From NCBI RefSeq assembly GCF_023935105.1, contig NZ_CP096040.1, positions 434,001-498,000 on the forward strand: DNA of 64,000 nt, given 5' to 3'. Shown in pieces: positions 27,408 through 36,752 of this stretch (its first letter is position 1; each line of letters begins with the position of its first letter). A model generated the notes under the pieces. The model was not told the DNA's origin, made no database searches, and saw only the letters and a list, made by a program, of their open reading frames with translations. Origin of the DNA: Caulobacter segnis (GTDB lineage Bacteria; Pseudomonadota; Alphaproteobacteria; Caulobacterales; Caulobacteraceae). Made by a program: the position numbers and the translations under genes.

Positions 27408-28526
27408 ATGACACAGCGGGCCTTCCCGATTCTCTTCATCACGGCCACACGCATCGGCGATGCGGTGCTCTCGTCCGGCTTGATCAAGCTTCTCTCCGAG
27501 CAAATCCCCAACGCGCGCTTCACCATCGTCGCCGGCCCGCTGGCGGCGCCGTTGTTCGCCCATGTGCCGGGCCTGGACCGCGTGATCGTGATGGAAAAGG
27601 CCAAGGGGAAGGGCAAGGGCCACTGGTTCAAGCTCTGGCGGCAAGTGCGCCACAGGAAGTGGGGCCTGGTCGTCGACCTGCGCGGCAGCGCGACGGCTCT
27701 CTTCCTGCGCCGCGACAAGCGGGCGATCTGGAAGAAGCTGCCAGGCGAGGTCGTGCACAAGGTGGTCGACGCCGCCCGCACCCTGAAGCTGGAGGGCGAT
27801 CCGCCCGCGCCTCACCTCTACATCACGCCCGAAGTGCAGACCCTGGCCGATGAGCTGCTGGGCGACGGCGGCCCGATCCTGGCCATGGGGCCGGCCTCGA
27901 ACTGGATCGGCAAGGTCTGGCCGATCGAGCGCTTCACCCAGACGGCGGCCCAGCTCCTGGACAAGGACGGCCCGATGGCCGGCGGGCGCCTGCTGATCCT
28001 GGGCGGTCCGGAGGACACCCGCATGGTCGAGGAACTGCGCATGGCCTCGGCGCGCGGCCGAACCATCGACCTGACCGGCAAGGTGGACCTGCTGACCGCC
28101 TATGCCTGCCTCAAGCGGGCGCGGCTGTTCATCGGCAACGACTCGGGGCTGATGCACATCGCCGCCGCCGCCGGGGCCCCGACCATCGGCCTGTTCGGCC
28201 CGTCGGACGAGCGCCGCTACGGCCCCTGGGGCGACAAGGCCGAGGCCGTGCGCGGGCCCCGCGCCTTCGACCAGTTCGTGGCCATCGACCCGGACCTCTC
28301 CCAGGCCATCCGCCACATGAGCGACCTGCCGGTGGCCACCGTGGTCAAGGCCGCCAAGGCGCTGCTGGCGCGGACCGAGCCGGAGGCGGTGGTCGAAGAG
28401 GCGATCGCGGAAGAGGCTGTCGAGGCCGCGGCCGCGCCGGAGCCGGTCGTCGACGCGGTGGAAGAGGTCTCGCCGCAAGAAGAGGCGGTTGAGGAAGAGC
28501 GCGTTCCAGAACGCGATACCAACTAA
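27408..28526 (+). CDS. Glycosyltransferase family 9 (heptosyltransferase-like)
   Basis: This 372-residue protein has a GT9/GT-B fold. The N-terminal half has FPILFITATRIGDAVLSSGL. The C-terminal half has the sugar-nucleotide site LFIGNDSGLMHIAAAAGAPT followed by IGLFGPSDERRYGPWG. GT9 members add heptose or related sugars to the LPS core at the cytoplasmic face. After about residue 323 a ~49-residue tail of mainly Ala, Glu, Val and Pro follows, which is not part of the fold. ATG 27408 is chosen over 27372 because the family begins near MTQRAFPILF. Confidence 0.92.
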   Translation: MTQRAFPILFITATRIGDAVLSSGLIKLLSEQIPNARFTIVAGPLAAPLFAHVPGLDRVIVMEKAKGKGKGHWFKLWRQVRHRKWGLVVDLRGSATALFLRRDKRAIWKKLPGEVVHKVVDAARTLKLEGDPPAPHLYITPEVQTLADELLGDGGPILAMGPASNWIGKVWPIERFTQTAAQLLDKDGPMAGGRLLILGGPEDTRMVEELRMASARGRTIDLTGKVDLLTAYACLKRARLFIGNDSGLMHIAAAAGAPTIGLFGPSDERRYGPWGDKAEAVRGPRAFDQFVAIDPDLSQAIRHMSDLPVATVVKAAKALLARTEPEAVVEEAIAEEAVEAAAAPEPVVDAVEEVSPQEEAVEEERVPERDTN

Positions 28527-28531
28527 TTCCG

Positions 28532-28639
28532 CCTTCCTCGCCCTTGTGGCGAGGACCCATGGCGCCGCCTCCGATGAGCGTGGCGTGATCAAGGACTTGC
28601 CCGCTGAACGATGGGTCCTCGCCACAGGGGCGAGGAAGG
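28532..28639. repeat. REP-like palindromic element between GT9 and dihydroorotase genes
   Basis: Two 29-bp arms (28532-28560 and 28611-28639) are inverted copies matching at 28 of 29 positions. Each arm is a small hairpin of CTCGCC/GGCGAG type. A 50-bp spacer separates them. Both this element and the one at 3151-3224 carry a GGACCCAT segment, so they look like two variants of one dispersed family. Confidence 0.75.
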
Positions 28640-28711
28640 CCATGTTTTCTGGGTTGCTTGGGACGTAAGCCGGACCTAGACCCGCTGAAACCCCTCGCCA
28701 GGAGCCCCCCC

Positions 28712-30046
28712 ATGACCCAGACCTTCGACCTGATCGTGCGTGGCGGCGAGGTGGTCAACCACGCGGGGCGGGGGATCACCGACATCGGCGTGCGGAACGG
28801 CAAGATCGTCGCCATCGGCGACCTCGGCCAGGCCAGCGCCGGCGAGGTGTTCGACGCCAAGGGCCTCACCGTCCTGCCGGGCGTGATCGACAGCCAGGTC
28901 CACTTCCGCGAGCCGGGCCTGGAGTGGAAGGAAGACCTGGAAAGCGGCTCGCGCGGCGCGGCCCTGGGCGGCGTGGTCGCCGTCTTCGAGATGCCCAATA
29001 CCGAGCCGACCACGACCGACCCGGACGCCCTGGCCGACAAGCTCTCGCGCGCCAAGAACCGCATGCACACCGACCACGCCTTCTATGTCGGCGGCACCCA
29101 CGAGAACGCCGAGTTCCTGGGTGAGCTGGAGCGCCTGCCGGGCTGCTGCGGCATCAAGGTGTTCATGGGCGCTTCGACCGGCAGCCTGCTGGTGCAGGAC
29201 GACGAGGGCGTCGAGAACGTGCTGCGCCACGTCAACCGCCGCGCGGCTTTCCACTCCGAGGACGAATACCGCCTGGCCGAGCGCCGCGCGCTGGCCCGGC
29301 CCGGCGACTGGACCAGCCACCCCGAGGTGCGCGACGCCCAGGCCGCCTTGCAGTCGACCCACCGCCTGGTGCGCATCGCCAAGTCCCTGGGCAAGCGCAT
29401 CCACGTGCTGCACGTGACCACCAAGGAAGAGATCGACTTCCTGGCTCAGAATAAGGACGTCGCCAGCGTCGAGGTCACGCCCCAGCACCTGACCCTGGTC
29501 GCCCCCGAGGCCTATGAGCGCCTGAAGGGCTTCGCCCAGATGAACCCGCCGATCCGCTCGGCCGATCACGTGGCCGGCGTCTGGCGCGGCATCGAGGCCG
29601 GCATCGCCGACGTCCTCGGCTCGGACCACGCCCCCCACACCCGCGAGGAAAAGGCCCGGCCCTATCCCGCCTCGCCCTCGGGCATGCCCGGCGTCCAGAC
29701 CCTGGTGCCGATCATGCTGACCCACGTGGTCGACGGAAAGCTCAGCCTCGAGCGCTTCGTCGACCTGACCAGCCATGGCGTCAACCGCGTGTTTGGGCTG
29801 GCCGACAAGGGCCGCATCGCCGAGGGCTTCGACGCCGACTTCACCATCGTCGACATGAAGGCCCGCCGGGTCATCACCCACGACTGGATGGCCACCCGCT
29901 CGGGCTGGACCCCGTTCGACGGCTTCGAGGCCAAGGCCTGGCCCAAGGCGACCATCGTGCGCGGCATCGTGGTCATGCGCGACGACGAGATCGTCGCCGA
30001 AGGCCGCGGCGAGCCGGTGCGTTTCCTAGAAACCCTGGCCCGCTAA
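28712..30046 (+). CDS. Dihydroorotase-family amidohydrolase
   Basis: This 444-residue cyclic amidohydrolase of the dihydroorotase/allantoinase type has the metal-site start LPGVIDSQVHFREPGLEWKE, in which Gln replaces the first His of the usual DxHxH. Further ligand segments are HSEDEYRL, HVLHVTTKEE and the Asp loop LGSDHAPHTREEK. These place it in the COG0044 group that makes or opens dihydroorotate- or hydantoin-like rings. No pyrimidine or purine partner gene is adjacent, so the substrate is not certain. ATG 28712 starts MTQTFDLIVRGG. Confidence 0.9.
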   Translation: MTQTFDLIVRGGEVVNHAGRGITDIGVRNGKIVAIGDLGQASAGEVFDAKGLTVLPGVIDSQVHFREPGLEWKEDLESGSRGAALGGVVAVFEMPNTEPTTTDPDALADKLSRAKNRMHTDHAFYVGGTHENAEFLGELERLPGCCGIKVFMGASTGSLLVQDDEGVENVLRHVNRRAAFHSEDEYRLAERRALARPGDWTSHPEVRDAQAALQSTHRLVRIAKSLGKRIHVLHVTTKEEIDFLAQNKDVASVEVTPQHLTLVAPEAYERLKGFAQMNPPIRSADHVAGVWRGIEAGIADVLGSDHAPHTREEKARPYPASPSGMPGVQTLVPIMLTHVVDGKLSLERFVDLTSHGVNRVFGLADKGRIAEGFDADFTIVDMKARRVITHDWMATRSGWTPFDGFEAKAWPKATIVRGIVVMRDDEIVAEGRGEPVRFLETLAR

Positions 30047-31255
30047 AGCCCTTCGCGCTTGCGGAGCAGCCACAGCCGCTCGGCCGGGCCCGGCGCGAGG
30101 TCGATCGCCCGATCATAGGCCGCCCGCGCCGCGTCGCGCCGGCCCAGCCGCGCCAGCATATCGGCGCGCACGGCGTGATAGGGCTGGAAGTCCGCCAGTC
30201 GAACGCCGTCCAAGGCCTCGATCTCGGCCAGCGCCACGGCGGGCCCGGCCGCCTCGGCCAGGGCCACGGCGCGGTTCAGCCGCGCGAACGGATCCTCGCG
30301 CCACGCCAGCAGCAGGTCGTACAGCGCCAGGATCGCCGACCATGGTGGTGGCTCGGCCAGTGAACGCCGCAAGCTCCAGGCCGCGTGCAGGGCCGCGCGC
30401 AGCTGGCGCGGGCCGGGTCGGTTCAGCCGCGCCGCCCGGCGCAGCAGGGCGTCGCCGTCGCGGATCAAGGGCCGGACCCACAGGGCGGGGTCCTGCTCGG
30501 AAAGCGGAACCATGGCCCCCTCGGCGTCCAGCCGCGCGGGCCGTCGCGCCTCGGCGAAGCGGACCAGGGCGGCGAAGGCCAGGGCCTCCGGCTCCTCGGG
30601 CAGCAGCTCGGCCAGCACCGCCGTCAGGTCCAGCATCTCGCGGGCGTAGCCGGCGTGGGGCCGGCGCCGGCGGCGTCCTCGTGGGCGCGGGCATAGGCCA
30701 CTTCCAGCGTCGACAGCACCGCCTCCACGCGTTCGGGCCAGGCCTCGGGGCCGGGAACCTCGAACGACACCCCGGCCTCGGCGATCTTCTTCTTGGCGCG
30801 GGTCAGGCGCTGGAACATGGCCGGCTCGGCGACCAGGAAGGCGCGGGCGATCTCGGGAACTGAAAGGCCGCAAACCAGCCGCAGGGTCAGGGCGGCGCGG
30901 GCCTCGGGCGCGACGGCCGGGTGGCAGCAGATGAAGATCAGCCGCAGCCGCTCGTCGGGGATCAGCCGGTCGTCCGAGGCCAGGATATCCTCAGCTGTGG
31001 CCTCCGGTTCGGGCGCGTCGGGCGCCAGGCGCTGGCGGACGTTCCGCCTGCGGATCATATCCAGGGCCCGGCGCCGCGCGGTGGCGTACAGCCAGGCGGC
31101 AGGGTCCAGGGCGGGGCCGCCGGCCAGACGGCGGCGGCCCGCGCGCAGGCCTCGGCGAAGGCCTCCTCGGCCAGGTCGAGGTCGCGGAAGGTCGCGGCCA
31201 GGGCGGCCACGATGCGCGCCCCAGCCGCCCGCACCGTTTGGTCGAGCGCCCTCAA
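30043..31255 (-). pseudogene. ECF42-type RNA polymerase sigma factor, two frame breaks
   Basis: Three frames together encode one 404-residue sigma factor. Region 2 begins QTVRAAGARIVAALAATFRD and continues, after a break near 31122, with LDPAAWLYATARRRALDMIRR. Region 4 follows with LVCGLSVPEIARAFLVAEPA. After a second break near 30657-30660 comes a helical TPR-like C-terminal extension starting HAGYAREMLDLTAVLAELL and ending RLWLLRKREGL. Each break is healed by one C. The TTG start overlaps the stop of the DGPF/YCII gene, the hallmark ECF42 partner. The 3' end overlaps the convergent dihydroorotase stop. Confidence 0.85.
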
Positions 31256-31602
31256 TCTTCGTCGATGACGGGGCGGACCTCGACCGCGCCGTCGCCGGCC
31301 AAGGGGATGCGCCGGGCGATGGCCAGAGCCGCGTCCAGGTCGGGAACCTCGACCAGATAGAAGCCGCCCAACTGTTCGCGGGCCTCGGCATAGGGACCGT
31401 CGTGCAGGGCGTGCTGGCCGCCGGTCTTGCGCACCGTGGTGGCGGTGTCGACGGTCTTCAGGCCCGAGCCGCCCTTCAGGATTCCCTGGGCCGCCAGTTC
31501 GCCGGCCAGGGCCTGATGGGCGGCGATGATCCCGTCCAGGGCGCGACCTTCGCCGGTGCGATAGAGGTCTTCGTTCTCGTAGATCAGCAGGGCGTATTGC
31601 AT
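31252..31602 (-). CDS. YCII/DGPF-domain protein, partner of ECF42 sigma factor
   Basis: This 116-residue ferredoxin-fold-like protein begins MQYALLIYENED and has the DGPF-type motif HDGPYAEAREQLGGFYLVEV, then DLDAALAIARRIP. DGPF/YCII proteins are the conserved companions and usual regulon members of ECF42 sigma factors; their biochemical role is unsettled. The stop overlaps the sigma start (TTGA), implying coupled translation. ATG 31602 is preferred to GTG 31605. Confidence 0.9.
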   Translation of the reverse strand: MQYALLIYENEDLYRTGEGRALDGIIAAHQALAGELAAQGILKGGSGLKTVDTATTVRKTGGQHALHDGPYAEAREQLGGFYLVEVPDLDAALAIARRIPLAGDGAVEVRPVIDED

Positions 31603-31798
31603 CACTTCGTCTCCCGTGAGCGCGCGGCCATCGCGGCGCTTCGACCTGAGAGACGCGCCGGCTCGGCGGGATTCGACAGGGGAGGGCGAAAAATGTCGAG
31701 GGGGCTTTCAGGGCCGCGGCCCCTCCATTGGCTCGGTCTCCGTGTGAAGCGGCGAAGCCGTGTTGAACACCTGTATGACACGCGACATAACTGACGAT

Positions 31799-33582
31799 AT
31801 GGACGGATCGCCCCTCAACACCGCGCCCTTCCGCGACGCTCGCTACGCGCCCCGCGCGCTGGAGGTCGATCGGCGCGGCGACACCCTGATCCTGCGCAAT
31901 CCCATGCCCTATTCGGACGCGGTGAGGACCACGACCGCGCCGCTGGCGCGCTGGGCGGTCGAAGCCCCGGACCGGTTGTGGCTGGCGGAACGGGACGGCG
32001 ACGGCTGGCGCACGGTGACCTACGCCCAGGCCCGAAATCGGGTGGAGGCGCTGGCCGGGGGCTGGCCAGGCTTGGACTGTCGCGCGGCGCGCCGCTGCTG
32101 ATCCTGGCGCGTAACGGTATCGACCACGCCCTGATCGCTTATGCCGCCATGAGCCTGGGCGCGCCGGCCGCGCCGGTCTCGCCGCAGTATGGCCTGAAGG
32201 GCGCGGATCTGACCCGGCTGCACCACGCCGTCGACCGGCTGAAGCCCGCCGCTGTCTATGCCGACGACGCCGAGGCGTTCGGCGACGCCCTGGCCGCACC
32301 GTTCCTGGCCGGTCTGCCCGTAGTGGTCAGCTGCCACGCGCGGCCCGGCGACATCGCCTTCGCGGACCTGCTGAACAGCGCGCCGGTCGAACCCGTCGCC
32401 CGGCCCGACGACGTCGCCAAGCTGCTGCTGACCTCGGGCTCGACTGGGCGGCCCAAGGCGGTGGTCTGCACCCACGCCAACATCGCGCTGAACGCGGCCC
32501 AGATCCAAGGCTGCTACGCCGATCCCGAGCCGCCGGTGCTGGTCAATTCAGCGCCCTGGAGCCACAGCCTGGGCGCCAACGCCATCCTGCACATGGTGTT
32601 GCACCGGGGCGGGACGCTGTACATCGACGCCGGCCAGCCCGTGCCTGGACGCTTCGGCGAGACGGTGCGAAACCTGTCCGAGGTGGCCACGACCTATCAC
32701 AACATGGTCCCGGCCGGCTGGGCGATGTTCGTCGGCGAGCTGGAGCGCGATGCGGCGCTGGCCGCCAAGTTCTTCGAGAAGGTCCGGGTGCTGCAATACG
32801 GCGGGGCGTCGATGGCCCAGTCGATCCTGGACCGCGTCCAGGCCGTGGCGGTGCGCACGATCGGCCAGCGGATCACCTTCGCGGCCGGCTATGGCGCGAC
32901 CGAGACCGGGCCGACGGCCTGCAACATCCACTGGCTGAACGCCCGCTCGGGCATGGTCGGCCTGCCGACGCCGGGCACGGCCGTGAAGCTGGTTCCCGCG
33001 GGCGACGGCGGCAAGTTCGAGATCCGGGTCAAGGGGCCGCAGGTCTCGCCAGGCTATCTTGATCAACCCGAGGCGACCGCCCAGGCCTTCGACGAGGACG
33101 GCTTCTACCGGCTGGGCGACGCGGCGCGGCTGGCCGATCCCGAGGATCCGTCGGCGGGCCTGGTCTTCGACGGACGGCTCGTGGAGAACTTCAAGCTGGC
33201 CAGCGGCGCCTTCGTCGCGGCTGGGGCGCTGCGTGTGGCGGCCGTGTCGGCGATCGGCGGGCTGGTCTCTGACGCCATCGTCTGTGGCGAAGGCCAGGCG
33301 GGCGTCGGCCTGATGCTGTTCCTCGACGCCAAGGCCTGCGAGGCCTTCGGCGCTGAGGCGCCGACGGCGATCGCCGAGCGTTTGCGGCGGTTCAATCTCG
33401 ACGCCAAGGGCGGGACAGGAAAGATCGCACGGGCGTTGATCCTGGACGGCGCGCCCGACGCGGCCAGCGGCGAGCTGACCGACAAGGGCTACATCAACCA
33501 GGCCCTGGCCCGCGATCGCCGGTCGGAACAGCTGGCGCGGCTGTTCGCCGAGACGCCCGACGCCGGCGTCATGCGGTTCTAG
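31799..33582 (+). pseudogene. Feruloyl-CoA synthetase-like AMP-dependent acyl-CoA ligase, frame broken near residue 87
   Basis: The N-terminus matches aromatic acyl-CoA (feruloyl-CoA) synthetases: PFRDARYAPRALEVDRRGDT, then an RWAVEAPDRLWLAERDGDG segment. At GGGGG 32057-32061 the frame breaks; LARLGLSRGAPLLILARNGI continues in another. The second part has the AMP-binding signature LLLTSGSTGRPKAVVCTHAN, then AGYGATETGP, the hinge region RLGDAARL and a C-terminal KGGTGKIARAL lysine motif. One extra G yields 594 residues. Enzymes of this family activate hydroxycinnamates. The start could also be ATG 31775. Confidence 0.85.
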
Positions 33583-34210
33583 GCTCCAGCCTTTGGCCCA
33601 CGCCCAGGCAGATCAGCATCTGGCCGAAATAGTACAGCCCCCATACCGCCAGGCCGGTCGCCAGGGTGTCGGGCAGCGGTCCGAGGCGGGCGAAGATCAA
33701 GAGGTCCGACAGCACGAACATCAGCGCCCCGCGACCGACCGTCTTCAGCGAGAAGTCGCTGTTCAGCGCCGCGGCGGCCATGGCCGAGAGGAAGACGCTG
33801 TAGACGGCGATCTCCGGCGCGGCGGCGCGGTCGTGCGGCAGCATCCAGGCGGCGGCCGTCACCGTCGGGATCAGGAACAGCGGGCGCAGCGACGCGCGCC
33901 GCCGATGGCGCAGGTACAGCGCCACGGCGACGATATGACCCAGCAGGAAGGCGATCGCTCCGACCGTCAGGCCGTGGGTCTCGAGCAGCACGTCGCCTGC
34001 CGCGCCCAAGGCCATGACGGTGACCAGAAGCCAACCGTCCAGGCTCCTGGCCCGGATCATCGCATGGATCGCCAGCAAGCCCACGCCGGCGCCCTTCCAT
34101 ATCGTCTCGACCATCGGCGGCAGGTCCAGGCCCCAGGTCGCGACGTAACTGACACCGGCGACCGCCGAGGCGAGCAGCGTCCAGCGCGCGGCCGGGCCCA
34201 TGGCCTTCAT
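33569..34210 (-). CDS. YhhN family lysoplasmalogenase-like membrane protein
   Basis: This 213-residue protein has about eight short membrane helices and the YhhN pattern: KGAGVGLLAIHAM, LGAAGDVLLE with the conserved Asp, FLLGHIVAVALYL, and near the end ALMFVLSDLLIFARL and YYFGQMLICLGV. Animal TMEM86 and some bacterial relatives hydrolyse lysoplasmalogens; the bacterial substrate is often unknown. Its 3' end overlaps the convergent CoA ligase gene by 14 bp. Confidence 0.88.
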   Translation of the reverse strand: MKAMGPAARWTLLASAVAGVSYVATWGLDLPPMVETIWKGAGVGLLAIHAMIRARSLDGWLLVTVMALGAAGDVLLETHGLTVGAIAFLLGHIVAVALYLRHRRRASLRPLFLIPTVTAAAWMLPHDRAAAPEIAVYSVFLSAMAAAALNSDFSLKTVGRGALMFVLSDLLIFARLGPLPDTLATGLAVWGLYYFGQMLICLGVGQRLEPRTA

Positions 34211-34341
34211 GGTGCGTTTTCTCCCCGATTCTTTCGATCAGACTGCGACGACTGTCGTCCTCGACGCAATCGTGTTGAGACCCATGCCGAAATGTCGGAG
34301 ACAAGAGGCAAGGCTCGCCTGGCGGCGTGGAGAACAAGACC

Positions 34342-35880
34342 ATGAACGGCGCGGACGCCCTGATCACGACCCTCGCCGACAACGGCGTCACCGCCTGCTT
34401 CGCCAATCCCGGCACCAGCGAGATGCAGTTCGTCTCGGCCCTGGACCGCGAGCCGCGCATGCGCTCGGTCCTGTGCTTGTTCGAGGGCGTGGCGACCGGC
34501 GCCGCCGACGGCTATGGCCGCATGGCCGGCAAGCCCGCCTGCACCCTGCTGCACCTGGGTCCCGGCTACGCCAACGGCGCGGCCAACCTGCACAACGCCC
34601 GGAGAGCGTACACCCCAATAGTGAACGTGATCGGCGACCACGCCACCTATCACCGGGGCTTCGACGCGCCGCTGAACAGCGACATCGCCGCCCTGGCCGC
34701 GCCCAACTCGGTCTGGGTCAAGTCGGCCGAGAGCGCCGACAGCGTCGGCCCCCTGACCGCCGAGGCGATCGTCGCAAGCTATGGCGCGCCCGGCGGCAAC
34801 GCCTGCCTGGTGCTGCCCGCCGACGCGGCCTGGAACGCGGCGACGGTGAAGGGGCCGGTCGTGACGCCGCCTGGCTTCGAGCGGCCCGACAAGACCGCCG
34901 TCGAGGCTGTCGCCAAGGCGTTGGGCTTCGCGAAGAAGCCCGTGCTGCTGCTGGGATCGGGGGCCTGCGGCGAGGTGGCTCTGGCCGCCGCCGGCCGGCT
35001 GGCGGCCCATGGCGTCCGCGTGCTGACCGACACGTTCACCGCCCGTCAGGCGCGGGGCGAGGGCCGCTTTCGACCCGACAAGCTGCCCTATTTCGCCGAG
35101 CAGGCCCTGAAGGACCTGGAGGGCGTCGACCTGATGGTGCTGGTCGCCACCCAGCGGCCGGTCGCCTTCTTCGCCTATCCCGATCGCCCCAGCGTGCTCG
35201 TGCCGGAAGGCTGCTCGGTCGAAACCCTGTGTGGCCGCGAGGTCGACGCGGCTGCCGCCCTCGTCGCCCTGGCCGACGCGGTCGGCGCGCCGGCGGCGGG
35301 GGCGGTCGAGGCCCTGGTCATTCCGGACGTCCCGGCTGGCCGCCTGGACCCCTGGGCCATCGGCGCCTCGGTGGCGCGGCACATGCCGGCGGATACGGTG
35401 ATCTCGGATGACGCGGTGACGGCCGGCCTGCCGATCTTTACCCAGACCCGCGCCGCCCGCGCCCACGACTGGCTGTCCCTGACCGGCGGCGCGATCGGCC
35501 AGGGCATCCCGCTGGCGATCGGCGCGGCGGTGGCCTGTCCGGACCGCAAGGTGCTGGCCCTGACCGGCGACGGGGCCGGGATGTACACGGTGCAGGGCCT
35601 GTGGACGATCGTCCGCGAAAAGCTGGACGTCACGGTGGTCGTCTTCGCCAACCACGCCTATCGCATCCTCGGCATCGAGCTGGGTCGCACCGGCGCGGGC
35701 AATCCGGGACCGGCGGCCTCGCGACTGCTCGACCTGGGCGATCCGCGCATCGATTGGGTCTCGGTGGCCCGGGGCATGGGCATGACGGCCGAGCGCGCCG
35801 AGACGGCCGAGGCCTTCGACGACGCCTTCGCCCGCGCCATGGCCACACCCGGCCCGCGCCTGATCGAAGCCGCGCTCTAG
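34342..35880 (+). CDS. Thiamine-pyrophosphate-dependent acetolactate synthase/decarboxylase-like enzyme
   Basis: This 512-residue three-domain TPP enzyme has an N-terminal Pyr domain with the activating Glu in LCLFEGVATGAADGYGRMAG. The middle domain has VLLLGSGACG. The C-terminal PP domain carries the TPP/metal motif LTGDGAGMYTVQGLWT through VFANHAYRIL. It lacks the usual small-subunit neighbour and resembles catabolic decarboxylase/carboligase relatives more than the biosynthetic IlvB. ATG 34342 is nine bases after GGAG; GTG 34327 is possible. It shares its CTAG stop with the convergent SGNH gene. Confidence 0.88.
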   Translation: MNGADALITTLADNGVTACFANPGTSEMQFVSALDREPRMRSVLCLFEGVATGAADGYGRMAGKPACTLLHLGPGYANGAANLHNARRAYTPIVNVIGDHATYHRGFDAPLNSDIAALAAPNSVWVKSAESADSVGPLTAEAIVASYGAPGGNACLVLPADAAWNAATVKGPVVTPPGFERPDKTAVEAVAKALGFAKKPVLLLGSGACGEVALAAAGRLAAHGVRVLTDTFTARQARGEGRFRPDKLPYFAEQALKDLEGVDLMVLVATQRPVAFFAYPDRPSVLVPEGCSVETLCGREVDAAAALVALADAVGAPAAGAVEALVIPDVPAGRLDPWAIGASVARHMPADTVISDDAVTAGLPIFTQTRAARAHDWLSLTGGAIGQGIPLAIGAAVACPDRKVLALTGDGAGMYTVQGLWTIVREKLDVTVVVFANHAYRILGIELGRTGAGNPGPAASRLLDLGDPRIDWVSVARGMGMTAERAETAEAFDDAFARAMATPGPRLIEAAL

Positions 35881-36664
35881 CGGGGCAGGGCGGCGTCCAA
35901 GGTGTCCGCGATGGCGGTCATCGCCGCCAAGTTAGGATGATAGGGCGCGCCGCCCGGCGGGGCCGGATAACCGTTCATCCAGGGCTGAGCCGCGCAGGCG
36001 TCATGCCCTCGGCTGAGCTCCGACGCGGCGATGACGCTCGCCCCGCCGGCCGTCGCCGCCTCTCGGGTGATCGACAGCAGGCGCGCGGCCTTGGTCCGGG
36101 CGGCGTCGGCGTCCGCCCCGGTCAGCGGCGTGGCGGCGCATACGCCCTGGGGCGGCAGGATGGTCGGATATTCGACCAGCACGATCCGGCCTTCGGCGCC
36201 CGTTCGCGGATCGCCGCGACGAGGCCGGTCATGGCGGTCTTCAGCGCCGCGTAATCCGCCTCGGTCGGGGCGGTCGCCGGCGCGCAACTGGCCTCGCCCC
36301 GCTGGCGGCACGAGGCGCCGTAGAGGCCGCCGACCAGGCCGATGTCGTTGCCGCCGATGGTGACGGTGACCAGCGTCGTGTCGGCCGTCACCGCGTCGAT
36401 CTGGGCCGGGAGCTCGCCCCACGGCTGGAGGATCGCCGAGGTCCTGGCCCCGCTGCAGCCGACATCGACCAGGGTCAGGCCGCGCCGGGCCGCCAGCTGG
36501 CTGGCGTAGTTCCGCGTCGAACGCGTACAGCGGGCCGGCGCGCCCTCCTGATACGGCGCGATCCCCAGCCCGGCGGCATACGAGCTGCCCATCGAGACAT
36601 AGCGCTCGCCGGCTTGCGCGGCGGTTGCGAGCAGGGCGAAGGCGAGGGTCAGGCGGCGCAGCAT
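35877..36664 (-). pseudogene. Secreted SGNH/GDSL hydrolase, frame broken in the middle
   Basis: A signal peptide (RRLTLAFALLATAAQAG) leads to the block I motif YVSMGSSYAAGLG and block III VTIGGNDIGLVGG. The frame then breaks at the CC of 36190-36191. The continuation GRIVLVEYPTILPPQG and a C-terminal block V region, PYHPNLAAM with the catalytic His, are in another frame. One extra base in this run gives 262 residues. Members are esterases or lipases acting on glycans or lipids. As written, the catalytic His is lost. Confidence 0.87.
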
Positions 36665-36692
36665 GGCGCGAGCTTATCCAGCGTCCCGACCA

Positions 36693-36732
36693 AAAAGAAA
36701 GCCCGCCGGATCGCTCCGGCGGGCCCCTTTTC
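36693..36732 (-). terminator. Rho-independent terminator after the cysteine-repeat gene
   Basis: GCCCGCCGGA (36701-36710) and TCCGGCGGGC (36715-36724) form a perfect 10-bp stem with a TCGC loop. On the minus strand a TTTCTTTTT run follows. On the plus strand CCCCTTTT follows, so it could work both ways. It lies 29 bp after the gene's stop. Confidence 0.9.
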
Positions 36733-36752
36733 AGTTCAGGTCGGGACTGGGA

